Positions 18,380 through 27,673 of a stretch of DNA of 64,000 nucleotides are shown here, piece after piece (the stretch's first letter is position 1; every line of letters starts with the position of its first letter). The stretch spans positions 1-64,000 of the forward strand of contig JAFKFK010000010.1 of the NCBI GenBank assembly GCA_017307275.1, in the 5' to 3' direction. The stretch comes from Alphaproteobacteria bacterium (GTDB lineage: Bacteria; Pseudomonadota; Alphaproteobacteria; Reyranellales; Reyranellaceae). The position numbers and the translations under genes were made by a program. The notes beneath the pieces were generated by a model. The model searched no databases, had not been told where the DNA came from, and worked only from the letters and a program-made list of their open reading frames with translations.

Positions 18380-20140
18380 ATGGAAGATCTCAGCCCGCTC
18401 GCCGGCCGACCGTTTGCCTTTCTTTTTCGCTACGTCGCCCGCCGGCCGATAGCGCATGCCGCGATTCTGGCGGCGGTCGTTGGCGCCGCCGCCTGCTCGG
18501 TCAGCACCCAGTACGGTGTAAAATCTCTTATCGATGCGCTGTCCGGCAGCCACAGCGAGATGGTCTGGGTGGCCTTCGCACTGCTGGTAGGTCTGATGGC
18601 CGCCGACAACTTCCTGTGGCGGCTCGCGGGCTGGATTGCGAGCTACGCCTTTGTAGCGGCGAGCGGTGAATTGCGCGGCGAACTGTTCCGCCACATCACT
18701 GATCACGCACCGAGTTTCTTCACGGGGCGTCAGGCTGGCACGGTCACGGGCCGAGTGACTGCGACGGGCAATGCCGCCTTCACCATCCAGAACATGTTCA
18801 TATGGAATGTACTGCCGCCCTGCGTCGCTACGCTGGGCGCCGTCGCCTTCCTGATGACGGTCGACCCGTTGATGACAGCGTCACTCGTCGTTGTGGCGGC
18901 CATCCTGCTCTATGGGCTCTATCGGCTCGCAGCGGCGGGCGCGACGCTGCATATGGGCTTTGCCGACAAGGCCGCGGGCGTCGAAGGTGAGCTGACCGAC
19001 GTCGTCTCCAACATCATGCTGGTCCGCAGCTTTGGTGCGATTGGCCGTGAGCGCCGCCGCTTCCGCGAGACGGTCGGTGAGGAGATGGCCGCTCGCCGGA
19101 CCAGCCTGCTCTACCTCGAGAAGATCCGCTTCCTGCACGCCGCCTTGACGGTCGCGCTAACCGTCGGCCTGCTCGCCTGGGCAATCGTGCTGTGGCAGCG
19201 CGGCGCGATAAGCAGCGGCCAGGTCATCCTGGTCTGCACGCTCGGGATGACGATCCTCTATGCCACGCGCGACCTCGCCGTGGCCCTGGTCGATGTCACG
19301 CAGCATACCGCCCGGCTCTCCGAGGCACTGACCACGCTGCTGCAGCCGCATGATCTCCGGGATACCGAAGACGCACGCCCCCTCGCCGGCCGTCGCCGCG
19401 CCGTGACCTTCGAGAATGTCTCCTTCACCTATGCCGACGGCCATCGTGTGTTCGAGAAGTTCGGCGTCGAGTTCCGGCCGGGTCAGCGCACCGGCCTGGT
19501 CGGACCATCGGGCGGCGGCAAGTCGACATTGCTCTCGCTGTTGCAGCGCTTCCACGATCTCGACCGTGGCCGCATCCTGATCGACGGCCAGGATATCGCG
19601 CAGACCACCCAGGAGAGCTTACGTCAGGCGATCTCGCTGGTACCTCAGGACATCTCGCTGCTTCACCGCTCGGTCATGGACAACATCCGATATGGCAAGC
19701 CGGATGCCAGCGACGCCGAAGTTAGACGAGCCGCGGAAGCCGCGCGCTGCCATTCGTTCATCGACGCTCTGCCACAGGGCTTCGACACGATCGTCGGCGA
19801 GCGCGGCGCCAGGCTGTCGGCCGGCCAGCGCCAGCGCATCGCTATCGCCCGCGCCCTGCTCAAGGACACGCCGATCCTCTTGCTCGACGAGGCGACTTCG
19901 TCCCTCGATGGTGAGTCCGAAGAGGCAATCCGGCAGGCCCTGGACCGGCTGATGGAGAACCGTACGGTGATCGCCATCGCCCATCGTCTCTCCACCCTGC
20001 GCAGCTTCGACCGTATCCTCGTGCTGGAGGGCGGACATGTCGTGCAGGATGGCGCGCCGACGGACCTGCTGCACCGGGACGGCCCCTACCGCACCCTGGT
20101 CTGGCAGGAGCTCCATCGGCTTTCGCGCACGGCGGCGTGA
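18380..20140 (+). CDS. ABC exporter half-transporter (fused permease/ATPase)
   Basis: A 586-residue protein with an N-terminal six-helix membrane domain (about 20-310) and a C-terminal ATPase. Walker A is GPSGGGKST, the Q-loop is SLVPQDISLL, the signature is RLSAGQRQR, Walker B is ILLLDEATSSLD, and the switch His is IAHRLS. The overall pattern is MsbA/multidrug/lipid-exporter-like, working as a homodimer. Substrate is unknown. The divergent GT4 gene hints at a glycolipid or polysaccharide connection but that is inference. Confidence 0.9.
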   Translation: MEDLSPLAGRPFAFLFRYVARRPIAHAAILAAVVGAAACSVSTQYGVKSLIDALSGSHSEMVWVAFALLVGLMAADNFLWRLAGWIASYAFVAASGELRGELFRHITDHAPSFFTGRQAGTVTGRVTATGNAAFTIQNMFIWNVLPPCVATLGAVAFLMTVDPLMTASLVVVAAILLYGLYRLAAAGATLHMGFADKAAGVEGELTDVVSNIMLVRSFGAIGRERRRFRETVGEEMAARRTSLLYLEKIRFLHAALTVALTVGLLAWAIVLWQRGAISSGQVILVCTLGMTILYATRDLAVALVDVTQHTARLSEALTTLLQPHDLRDTEDARPLAGRRRAVTFENVSFTYADGHRVFEKFGVEFRPGQRTGLVGPSGGGKSTLLSLLQRFHDLDRGRILIDGQDIAQTTQESLRQAISLVPQDISLLHRSVMDNIRYGKPDASDAEVRRAAEAARCHSFIDALPQGFDTIVGERGARLSAGQRQRIAIARALLKDTPILLLDEATSSLDGESEEAIRQALDRLMENRTVIAIAHRLSTLRSFDRILVLEGGHVVQDGAPTDLLHRDGPYRTLVWQELHRLSRTAA

Positions 20141-20215
20141 TCAATCAGGCTACCTCTAAAGGCGCGCTCTTGTGACGCCACTGGAGTGACACGTTTGCCG
20201 TGACATAATCAGTGC

Positions 20216-21622
20216 ATGGCACTCGCTCTTTCCACCACGGTTTCCAGCACGGTCGACCGCACGCTCGAACGCCTGCGCAACGCCTTCATCGATACCGCCC
20301 GCGGCGCGCGCGAAGCCGTCGGCGCCCCCCTGCGCGCCAATCTGCCCGATGACGACATCCCGCGACTGAAGAGCCGCATCGACGCCTGCCTCGAAGCCAA
20401 AGGCGGCGAAACCGCAAGCCGTCGTCGCGCCGCCGAGTTGGGACAGGCCTATCTGTCGCTGTCGGCAGCCGGACGACGGAAATTCCTGCTCACGCTCGCC
20501 CACGACTATGGCCTGTCGCGCGAGACGGCGCTCGCCCGGGTCGATCGGTGGCGCGCCGGCAAGGAACCTGCACGGGCGCTCACACGCCTCCTGGAACCGC
20601 CGGCGGTCCGCCTGCTGCGTGAATTCGTGGGTGTGCCGCAGGGCGTGAAGTTCGTCGTCGACCTGCGGGCCGAGCTGATGGCACTCGGCAAGACCGACAC
20701 GGCAGCGCGGGCGCTGAGTGACGACCTGCGGCCGCTGCTCGCCGGCTGGTTCGACGTCGGCTTCCTGGACCTCGTGCGCATCGACTGGCGCTCCTCCGCT
20801 GCCCTGCTGGAAAAGCTGGTCGACTACGAGGCCGTCCACGCCATCCGCTCCTGGCGCGACCTCAAGAACCGCCTGGACTCGGACCGGCGATGCTTCGCCT
20901 TCTTCCATCCGCGCATGCCCGACGAGCCGCTGATCTTCGTTGAAGTGGCATTGGTCGACGGCATGGCGGGTAACGTGCAGCGCCTGCTCGACGCACGGGA
21001 CGAGACGGCCGATCCCAAGCGCGCCAACACGGCGATCTTCTATTCGATCTCGAATTGCCAGCAGGGCCTGGCCGGCATCAGCTTCGGCAATTTCCTGATC
21101 AAGCGCGTCGCCGAGCAACTGGCGCGCGAGCTGCCCAACATCAAGGATTTCGCCACCCTGTCGCCAATCCCCGGCCTGCGCCAGCACATCGACGGCCGGC
21201 TGAAGAACGAGGGCGACGACGCTCTGACAGCAGCCGAAATCGCCTCGCTCAGCCCTGTTATCGACAAGGTCCGGGGTGCCGCCGCGGTACGCCAGCTTCT
21301 CGACCGGCCGAACTGGTGGGAAGTGCCCGCTATCGACAAGTCCCTGAGGCCGATCCTGACACGGCTGGCTGCGCGCTATCTCACCTCGACCGACGAGAAG
21401 GGCCGCGCCCTCGATCGCGTGGCGCACTTCCATCTTGGCAACGGCGCAATCGTCGAGCGGCTGAACTGGCTGGGCGACACCAGCAGCAACGGCTTCAAGC
21501 AGTCCTACGCGATGATGGTGAACTACCGCTACAAACTCGCCGACGTCGACGGCAACCACGAGGACTATGCCAACGGCAAGGTCGTCGCGAGCCGCGAGGT
21601 ACGGGCGCAGGCGAAAGGTTGA
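20216..21622 (+). CDS. Malonyl-CoA decarboxylase
   Basis: A 468-residue MCD-family protein converting malonyl-CoA to acetyl-CoA and CO2. The N-terminal helical domain (about 1-190) is followed by the catalytic GNAT-like domain with CFAFFHPRMPDEPLIFVEVA, SISNCQQGLAGISFGNFLI and, near the C-terminus, FHLGNGAIVERLNWLGDTS and QSYAMMVNYRY. The family Ser and His residues lie in these segments. It is often found with malonyl-CoA synthetase (matB), which is not seen here. A GC-rich hairpin follows the stop. Confidence 0.93.
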   Translation: MALALSTTVSSTVDRTLERLRNAFIDTARGAREAVGAPLRANLPDDDIPRLKSRIDACLEAKGGETASRRRAAELGQAYLSLSAAGRRKFLLTLAHDYGLSRETALARVDRWRAGKEPARALTRLLEPPAVRLLREFVGVPQGVKFVVDLRAELMALGKTDTAARALSDDLRPLLAGWFDVGFLDLVRIDWRSSAALLEKLVDYEAVHAIRSWRDLKNRLDSDRRCFAFFHPRMPDEPLIFVEVALVDGMAGNVQRLLDARDETADPKRANTAIFYSISNCQQGLAGISFGNFLIKRVAEQLARELPNIKDFATLSPIPGLRQHIDGRLKNEGDDALTAAEIASLSPVIDKVRGAAAVRQLLDRPNWWEVPAIDKSLRPILTRLAARYLTSTDEKGRALDRVAHFHLGNGAIVERLNWLGDTSSNGFKQSYAMMVNYRYKLADVDGNHEDYANGKVVASREVRAQAKG

Positions 21623-21624
21623 GC

Positions 21625-21644
21625 GAGGGGGTGGACGCCCCCTC
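21625..21644. terminator. GC-rich hairpin between convergent genes
   Basis: Perfect inverted repeat GAGGGGG / CCCCCTC (21625-21631 and 21638-21644) with a six-base loop, placed between the convergent stops of the malonyl-CoA decarboxylase and the SMP-30 gene. It could act in both directions. No run of T follows on either strand, so intrinsic termination is uncertain. Confidence 0.5.
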
Positions 21645-21655
21645 CTCACCAGCCG

Positions 21656-22588
21656 TTACTTGTTCAGATATTCGAGCTTCAGGCCGGGCCGCGGCCACTC
21701 GAAGCTGACGAGCTTGCCGGTCATCGACAGGGTGGCGTAGGCGGTGCGCAGGTCCTTGCCGCCGAAGCAGACGTTCGTGACCATCGGATCGGGCAGCTTG
21801 TACTGCGTCACCGACTTGCCGTCGGGCGAGATGTCGGAGACGGCGCCGGTGATCAGGGTCGCCACGCAGATATGGCCCTGCGAGTCGACGGCCAGCGAAT
21901 CGAACATCTGATAGCCGCCGAGACCTGCAATCACGCGGCCCTTCTCGCCGCGATAGGGACCGTTGGCGTCCTTGATGACGCCGGGCGCCGAGAGATCGAA
22001 GGCCCACACGCGCGCCGTCGGCGTCTCCACGACATAGAGCGTCTTGCCATCCGGCGAGAGGCCGCAACCGTTGGGCCGTTCCAGCGGGAAGACCTTCTCC
22101 TCGATCTTCGAGCCATCGGCCTTGGCGTAGTAGACGGCGCCGCGATCGTTGTCGCGCTCGCGCGTCTTGCCGAGGTCGGTGAACCAGAAGCCGCCGGCAT
22201 CGTCGAACACCAGATCGTTCGGGCCGTTCAGCTTGCGGCCATCGCACGAGTCGTAGAGCGTCTCGAACTTGCCGGTCTCGGGATCGACCACCTGGATGGA
22301 ACCGCCCTTGTAGGAGGCCGGCTGCGTGCCGGGGAACAAGCGACCGTCCGGCCGCTCGATCCAGTTGAAGCCGCCATTGTTGGTCACGTAGATCTTGCCA
22401 CCCGGCCCCATCGCCGCGCCGTTGGGTCCGCCGCCCAGCTTGGCGATGATGTGCTGCTTGCCGTCGGGCATGACGCGGGTCAGCGTCTCGCGCGCGATCT
22501 CGACCAGGATCACCGAGCCGTCCGGCATGGCCACGGGGCCTTCCGGGAACTTCAGCCCCGAGGCGATCTCCTTGTGCGGCGTTGTCAT
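21656..22588 (-). CDS. SMP-30/gluconolactonase-family lactonase
   Basis: A 310-residue six-bladed beta-propeller hydrolase. The first-blade Glu is in LKFPEGPVAMPDGS, and metal-binding Asn/Asp are in NGPNDLVFDDAGGFWFTD and ERPNGCGLSPDGKTLY. Members open sugar lactones such as gluconolactone. The specific substrate cannot be told. Its ATG at 22588 lies 20 bases from the end of the AT-richer nucleotidyltransferase gene on the same strand, which appears to have been inserted upstream of it. Confidence 0.88.
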   Translation of the reverse strand: MTTPHKEIASGLKFPEGPVAMPDGSVILVEIARETLTRVMPDGKQHIIAKLGGGPNGAAMGPGGKIYVTNNGGFNWIERPDGRLFPGTQPASYKGGSIQVVDPETGKFETLYDSCDGRKLNGPNDLVFDDAGGFWFTDLGKTRERDNDRGAVYYAKADGSKIEEKVFPLERPNGCGLSPDGKTLYVVETPTARVWAFDLSAPGVIKDANGPYRGEKGRVIAGLGGYQMFDSLAVDSQGHICVATLITGAVSDISPDGKSVTQYKLPDPMVTNVCFGGKDLRTAYATLSMTGKLVSFEWPRPGLKLEYLNK

Positions 22589-22608
22589 AGTCGTCTCTCC
22601 CAGACTGT

Positions 22609-24231
22609 CTATTGCGCCCTGGTCGGCAGTGGTAATTTTCTAATCAGACCTCGTAGTTCCTCGACCACGCCTTCCGCACCAGAACGCAAAGCCTCATTGA
22701 GTTTCTCTTCAAGAGTATGATCGAAGTCCATATTGTTTATCGGAGAATTCGCTGCCGCGATGACGAAGTTATACGGCGTGATATATCGAACTCGGAGTTC
22801 GCTTGCCCCACTCGTACTAACCAGAACTCCATCTATAGTTGTTGCGCCATCATCGTATTCGGCCCTAGTGAGCAGATGGCGCCCTCTATAGAGGCCATAC
22901 TCCTCAGCATCGTAGCCCTGTTCTGACACTCTCCTTTCTACATCATTCGGTTTTTGCTCATACAGGCCTGTTGACGGCATGGCACTAACATCGATGTAAA
23001 CAAAGTTGCGATGATAGCTGGCTGATGGCACAGCGGCGATGCGCGCAATCCTTAGTTCTTCATAGTTCATTAGGAACTCACCGCTATCGAGCCGTTCAAA
23101 GCGCTCAATTTGCAGATTCCCACCACGCCACCACCAAATTGGCGTCCCGTCGGAAAAGGCCAAGGGTGGCTTTAACAACTCCCCAAGACGCATAGCAACG
23201 TCGTGAGGCTTCACAAACCATGTCGTATCGCGGACGCCCGGAAAGGCCTTTGCAAATCGATCAGCAAAAAAAGCCGTGCTCGAACTATGTGGCATGTTCA
23301 AGAGGGCCGTAGCATCACCTTGTCCAACTAAACCAGCCTCACCCGAGATCACCGCAGGCGTAGTTTGATTGCCCCGCTCATCTACTGACGTGGCTCCCCA
23401 ATTGGACTTCCCGGGAGTAATCGCTCCGCTACTTGTACCGCCGAGCGTCAAGTCATAGATCAGTTCCGCTAACAGAAGCTGATCAGATGCCGTTACCGGA
23501 CCATGAGCGCCACGGGCTAACCGTCTAACCGACAATAGGTCTTGAAGGCGCCTGAATGCAGGATTGCTCGACCTATTCGAGTAAAGATAGTTTGTAAGGA
23601 GATCCAATCCCTCTTGGACATCGTGCTCGGCTCCGGGGCCTTGGGATTGACCGCTAGCATGTGCGGCCATCGCGGCAGCGCGCATCAACCGCTTTGGCAG
23701 TGGATCCGAGCCCACGTAAGGAACGAGCGTTGCGGTACCATTTGGGCTAACAGCGAGGTATTCGTTTCGAATCTTTTGAACGAATCCTATTGCACCAGCT
23801 ACAAACCGCGTAGGTTTCTGTGGATTCATACAAGGCAATCCCACTGTCTGGACGCTTGTAGAAAAATCTCGAAAAGTATTGCTGCTAAAAAACTCTCGAT
23901 GGCCATCCTTGTGGATGTCCATTTCGATTTCGGCTCTCGTCACCGCGACAACGCTTACGAGCGGCTCATTTCCAAGCCTAGTTAGTGTTCGCAGAAGTTT
24001 GATCTCTAACGCATCCTTGTGCTGTGAGAATTTGTCCAACCAACGATGACGTGCCAGAGCATCGTGCAGCTCAGGCATAATAACCACCAGGTCAATGTCG
24101 CTACTCTCACCGAACTGAACGCCGCCCTTGTATATAAGTGATCCAAACAAGTAGACCGCGGATGCAGTCCACATCTTAACCGCCTCATCGCTCCATTCCT
24201 GAAGATCGGCATTCAACTGCTGATGATTCAT
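22609..24231 (-). CDS. Nucleotidyltransferase-domain protein of unknown role, AT-richer insert
   Basis: A 540-residue protein with an N-terminal DNA-polymerase-beta-like nucleotidyltransferase fold: GS at residues 30-31, then SDID at 44-47, with a likely third acidic residue in AEIEMDIH (about 100-106). The remaining about 430 residues are not recognised; they include a helical segment (LPKRLMRAAAMAAH), a striking WWWRGG near residue 380, and a C-terminal acidic region. No membrane helix or signal is evident. Two 60-base lines counted by hand (23041 and 23761) give about 47% and 45% GC against about 63% next door, a sign of recent transfer. ATG 24231 is chosen; ATG 24264 would add 11 residues, and neither has a clear ribosome-binding site. 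A standalone defence, toxin or signalling enzyme is conceivable but unproven. Confidence 0.72.
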   Translation of the reverse strand: MNHQQLNADLQEWSDEAVKMWTASAVYLFGSLIYKGGVQFGESSDIDLVVIMPELHDALARHRWLDKFSQHKDALEIKLLRTLTRLGNEPLVSVVAVTRAEIEMDIHKDGHREFFSSNTFRDFSTSVQTVGLPCMNPQKPTRFVAGAIGFVQKIRNEYLAVSPNGTATLVPYVGSDPLPKRLMRAAAMAAHASGQSQGPGAEHDVQEGLDLLTNYLYSNRSSNPAFRRLQDLLSVRRLARGAHGPVTASDQLLLAELIYDLTLGGTSSGAITPGKSNWGATSVDERGNQTTPAVISGEAGLVGQGDATALLNMPHSSSTAFFADRFAKAFPGVRDTTWFVKPHDVAMRLGELLKPPLAFSDGTPIWWWRGGNLQIERFERLDSGEFLMNYEELRIARIAAVPSASYHRNFVYIDVSAMPSTGLYEQKPNDVERRVSEQGYDAEEYGLYRGRHLLTRAEYDDGATTIDGVLVSTSGASELRVRYITPYNFVIAAANSPINNMDFDHTLEEKLNEALRSGAEGVVEELRGLIRKLPLPTRAQ

Positions 24232-24336
24232 GCTGTTAGATGTCCGGCATCCATTACTTCCCATAAACTGGGAACCATTCGAGATCGACTGAAATCAAAT
24301 GAGCTAAGCACAACTCCTCAAGCGCAACTAATCCGA

Positions 24337-25125
24337 CTATTTGCCCTTGAACGCGGGCTTGCGCTTGGCGAGGAAGGCCGCGACGCCCTCCTTGAAATCC
24401 TCGCTGCGACCGAGTTCGCGCTGGAAGTCGCGCTCGACATCGAGCTGCTGGGAAAGCGTGTTGCCGCTCGCGCGGCCCATCGCTTCCTTGATGCGGGCCA
24501 GCGACAGCGTCGGCCCGTCGGCCAGCCGCCGCGCGAGATCGTTGGCCGTCTTCATCAGTTCGCCGTCTTCGACGACGTCCCAGATCAGGCCCCAATCCTT
24601 CGCCTGCTGCGCAGGGATTTGCGGTGCCAGCATTGCGAGCGCCCGGGCGCGCTGCTCGCCGACCAGCCGCGGCAGGAACCAGGTGCTGCCACCGTCCGGC
24701 AGCAGGCCGATGCGCGCGAAGGCCTGCAGGAAGGTGGCCGACTTGGCGGCAACCGCGATGTCGGCAGCCAGAGCGAAGCTCATGCCGACGCCAGCCGCCG
24801 GGCCGTTCACGGCCGCGACGACGGGCTTCGGAATGCTGCGCATGAGCCGGATCACCGGGTTGAAGAACTTCTCCAGCGCCGCGCCGGAGTCCGCGACCTC
24901 GCCCTTCTCGCGGTCGGGATCGGCGAGATCGGCGCCGGCACAGAAGCCGCGGCCCGCACCCGTCAACAGCACCGCACGCACCGAACCATCGGCTGCCAGG
25001 TCCTCCCAGCAGGTCTTGAGCTCGGCAATCATCTTGCGCGAAACGGCATTCAACCGGTCCGGCGAATTGAGCGTCAGGGTGGCGAGGCCATCGGCCTTGG
25101 TGATCTGGATCTTCTCGTAGGTCAT
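24337..25125 (-). CDS. Enoyl-CoA hydratase/isomerase family (PaaG-like)
   Basis: A 262-residue crotonase-fold protein. The oxyanion-hole segments are RGFCAGADLAD and NGPAAGVGMSFAL, followed by FARIGLLPDGGSTWFLPRL, which resembles PaaG/PaaB-type hydratase-isomerases. It ends with DFKEGVAAFLAKR, shared with the adjacent paralogue. It probably hydrates or isomerises an enoyl-CoA. It is 10 bases downstream of the second hydratase on the same strand. Its stop lies about 100 bases from the start of the AT-richer nucleotidyltransferase gene. Confidence 0.9.
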   Translation of the reverse strand: MTYEKIQITKADGLATLTLNSPDRLNAVSRKMIAELKTCWEDLAADGSVRAVLLTGAGRGFCAGADLADPDREKGEVADSGAALEKFFNPVIRLMRSIPKPVVAAVNGPAAGVGMSFALAADIAVAAKSATFLQAFARIGLLPDGGSTWFLPRLVGEQRARALAMLAPQIPAQQAKDWGLIWDVVEDGELMKTANDLARRLADGPTLSLARIKEAMGRASGNTLSQQLDVERDFQRELGRSEDFKEGVAAFLAKRKPAFKGK

Positions 25126-25135
25126 TGTCTTCTTC

Positions 25136-25933
25136 TCAACGTCCGGTGAACTGGGCGGGTCGCTTGGCGAGGAAGGCCGCGACGCCTTCCTTGAAATCGG
25201 CACTGCGGCCGAGGTCACGCTGGTTGTCGCGTTCGAAATCGAGCTGCTGGTCGAGCGTGTTGGTGGCGGCCAGATCGATCGCCTTCTTGATGGCGGCATA
25301 GGAACGCGTCGGGCCGGTCGCGAGCTTGCGCGCGATCTTGGTGGCTTCGTCCATCAGCGCGGCATCGTCCACCACCTGCCAGACCATCCCCATGCGCTCG
25401 GCTTCCTCGGCCGGGACCGTGCTTCCAAGCATGGCAAGAGCGCGGGCACGCGCGTCGCCCACCGTGTGTGGCAGGAACCAGGTGCCGCCCAGGTCGGGGA
25501 TCAGCGAGATGCGCACGAAGGCCTGGTCGAACCGTGCCGACCGTGCGGCCAGGACGATATCACAGGCCAGCGCCAGGTTGGCGCCGCCACCCGCGGCCAC
25601 GCCGTTCACGGCGGCGACGATGGGCTTCGGCAGCTCGCGCATGGCGCGAATCATGGGATTGAAGATGCGGTCCATTACGGCGCCGACGTCCCGCTCGCCC
25701 GATGTCGTCGGGTCGCCGGGCCCTGGCCCCGCCAGATCAGCGCCGGCACAGAAGCCACGGCCCGTGCCCGTCAGCAGGATGGCGCGGACCGCGTCATCCT
25801 CCCGGGCACGCTTCAACTGGGCGTTCATGGCCTCGATCAGAGGGTGACTCATGGCGTTCAACCGTGCCGGCCGGTTGAGCGTAAGGGTCAGGACGCCGCC
25901 CTCCAGGGCAGCCAATACGGGCGTTTCTTCCAT
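25136..25933 (-). CDS. Enoyl-CoA hydratase/isomerase family, paralogue
   Basis: A 265-residue crotonase-fold protein with GRGFCAGADLAGP and NGVAAGGGANLALACD forming the oxyanion hole, then FVRISLIPDLGGTWFLPH. It closely parallels its downstream neighbour, including the DFKEGVAAFLAKR ending, so the pair look like an old tandem duplication. The start is uncertain: ATG at 25933, 25951 or 25957 all fit, and none has a strong ribosome-binding site. It is divergent from the flavodoxin gene with only about 84 bases between. Confidence 0.88.
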   Translation of the reverse strand: MEETPVLAALEGGVLTLTLNRPARLNAMSHPLIEAMNAQLKRAREDDAVRAILLTGTGRGFCAGADLAGPGPGDPTTSGERDVGAVMDRIFNPMIRAMRELPKPIVAAVNGVAAGGGANLALACDIVLAARSARFDQAFVRISLIPDLGGTWFLPHTVGDARARALAMLGSTVPAEEAERMGMVWQVVDDAALMDEATKIARKLATGPTRSYAAIKKAIDLAATNTLDQQLDFERDNQRDLGRSADFKEGVAAFLAKRPAQFTGR

Positions 25934-26017
25934 GGGGGCGAAGACTGGCATGGGCATTGGAGCCGCGCCATCCGGTCGCGTCGCATGGCGGCACTCCCTC
26001 CCGTATGTGCGAAAGCA

Positions 26018-26464
26018 ATGGCCACGATCCTGATCCTGGTCGGCACCGAGTCGGGCAACGCCCAGATGGTGGCCGACGCCCTGCAGCCCGTCCTCGCTGC
26101 GGCGGGCCACGCTGTCGATGTCACCGACAAGGCGGCAACCTTCGCCGACCTCGAAGCGCATGATGTACTGCTGGTGGTCTGCGCCACCCACGGCTCGGGA
26201 GACATCCCGACCAACATCCTGCCGCTGGTCGAAACCCTGGAGCGGGAAAAGTCCGATCTGTCGGGTCATCGCTACGGCGTCATCGCACTTGGCGACATGA
26301 CCTATCAGGACACGTTCTGCGGCGGCGGCAAGAAGGTCGACCAAGTGCTGGAACTTTGCGGCGCCACGAGGGTCGGCGAGCGGCTCGAAGTCGATGCCTC
26401 GACGCAACCCCTGCCCGACGAAGAAGCGCTGGCCTGGATCGAAGGCTGGAAGACGCAGGTCTGA
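26018..26464 (+). CDS. Flavodoxin / MioC-like FMN protein
   Basis: A 148-residue flavodoxin-fold protein. The FMN phosphate loop is LVGTESGNAQMVAD at residues about 7-20, followed by VVCATHGSGDIPTN and VIALGDMTYQDTFCGGGKK, like MioC and the FMN domain of sulfite reductase. It is probably a one-electron carrier; its partner is unknown. ATG at 26018 places the FMN loop close to the N-terminus as usual; an in-frame ATG at 25985 is less likely. It ends 13 bases before the convergent cyclase gene. Confidence 0.88.
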   Translation: MATILILVGTESGNAQMVADALQPVLAAAGHAVDVTDKAATFADLEAHDVLLVVCATHGSGDIPTNILPLVETLEREKSDLSGHRYGVIALGDMTYQDTFCGGGKKVDQVLELCGATRVGERLEVDASTQPLPDEEALAWIEGWKTQV

Positions 26465-26477
26465 ACGTCCCGCGCCG

Positions 26478-27659
26478 TTACTCCGGCAGGGTGAAAATCT
26501 CGACGGGCTTGGGAACGCCGCGCAGGCGATGGACACCAAGCGACTTCATCGGCTGCGGACAGTTCTCGTTAAACTCGGCGGACGCGCAGACCTTCACGCC
26601 GAGCGCCTTGGTCAATCCTTCCAGACGCGACGCACGATTGACGGCTGCGCCGATCACCGTGAAGTCGAGCCTGTCCTCGGTGCCGATATTGCCGAAGGTT
26701 ACATCGCCGACATGCAGGCCGATGCCGAAGCGCAGCAACTCGCGGCCGCCGGCGGCGCGTGCCTCGTTTGCCGCCGCGGTATCGTCCAGGAGCTGGCGTG
26801 CCGCTCCGAGGGCGGCGGCCGTCACCATCGGCAGAAACAAGGCATCCTCGGCCGGGAAATACCCCATCACGCCGTCGCCGATGAATTTCAGGATCTCGCC
26901 GCCATGCGAGGAAAGCGCATCGCCGACGAGCTGGAAGTAGTTGTTCAGGAGTTCCAGCACTTCGGCAGGAGGCAGCCGCTCGTTGAGGCCGGTGAAGTCG
27001 CGTAGGTCGGAGAACCACAGGACGGCGCGGATTTCCTCGCCTTCGCCGCGGCGGATCGCGCCGTTCAACACGCGCTCGCTGATCTGACGGCCGAGATAGG
27101 TGTTGGCCACCGTATCGGCAACGCCATGCTCGATGTGCATCTCCGTCACCGCCCCCATCATGTCGACCAGGCGGGTCAGGTCTTCGATATCGGCGTCGCT
27201 GAAGCCTTCCTTGCGATCGGTAGCGAAGCTGACGACAGGCAGCGGGCCCTTGCGGGAGATCCGCATCGGGACGGCAAAGTAGTCAGTCCCGCCGTCGGCC
27301 CTCACTTCCTGCAGCAGCTCGTGATTCTTCTCCGTGATCTTGTCGAGGCGGTACCGCACGACACGGCCCTGTTCGCGGGCCTCCTGCAGCGGGCTGCCGA
27401 TATAGGCCGACGTGAACTGGATGCCGTAGGCGCGTGCAATCGCTTGCACATGCTCGCCGCGCCGCCACACGTAGCCCATTGCCTGAAGCTGCGGATGGAT
27501 GAGCTGCAGGCCGATGTAGAACCGCCATACCGGCACGCCGGCCTGCAGGACCTTCTCCATCAACTTTTCGATGAAGACCGACGGGGAGACGACTAGACGG
27601 CCCTCGCGGGCGAGCCAGTCGGTGACCGGCGCCAGACGGTCGCCGGCCGATGGCATCAT
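26478..27659 (-). CDS. Class III adenylate/guanylate cyclase
   Basis: A 393-residue cytosolic protein. The N-terminal about 190 residues form a sensor-like region with no recognised ligand motif. The C-terminal cyclase domain starts near residue 208 with LWFSDLRDFTGLNERLP (first metal Asp), then GGEILKFIGDGVMGYFP (second metal Asp), and DFTVIGAAVNRASRLE. ATP is the more likely substrate. It begins 14 bases after the SDR gene, on the same strand, so signalling may be tied to lipid or acyl-CoA metabolism, though this is inference. Confidence 0.88.
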   Translation of the reverse strand: MMPSAGDRLAPVTDWLAREGRLVVSPSVFIEKLMEKVLQAGVPVWRFYIGLQLIHPQLQAMGYVWRRGEHVQAIARAYGIQFTSAYIGSPLQEAREQGRVVRYRLDKITEKNHELLQEVRADGGTDYFAVPMRISRKGPLPVVSFATDRKEGFSDADIEDLTRLVDMMGAVTEMHIEHGVADTVANTYLGRQISERVLNGAIRRGEGEEIRAVLWFSDLRDFTGLNERLPPAEVLELLNNYFQLVGDALSSHGGEILKFIGDGVMGYFPAEDALFLPMVTAAALGAARQLLDDTAAANEARAAGGRELLRFGIGLHVGDVTFGNIGTEDRLDFTVIGAAVNRASRLEGLTKALGVKVCASAEFNENCPQPMKSLGVHRLRGVPKPVEIFTLPE

Positions 27660-27673
27660 GGGGAGCGCGGCGC

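Noticed and set aside
20156..21649. 497-codon minus-strand open frame opposite malonyl-CoA decarboxylase
   Set aside because: Antisense shadow; the plus-strand frame has full family motifs.
22609..24335. Insertion sequence or integron origin for the AT-richer gene
   Set aside because: No transposase, terminal inverted repeats, target duplication or attachment site could be seen at its edges, so only transfer, not mechanism, is suggested.
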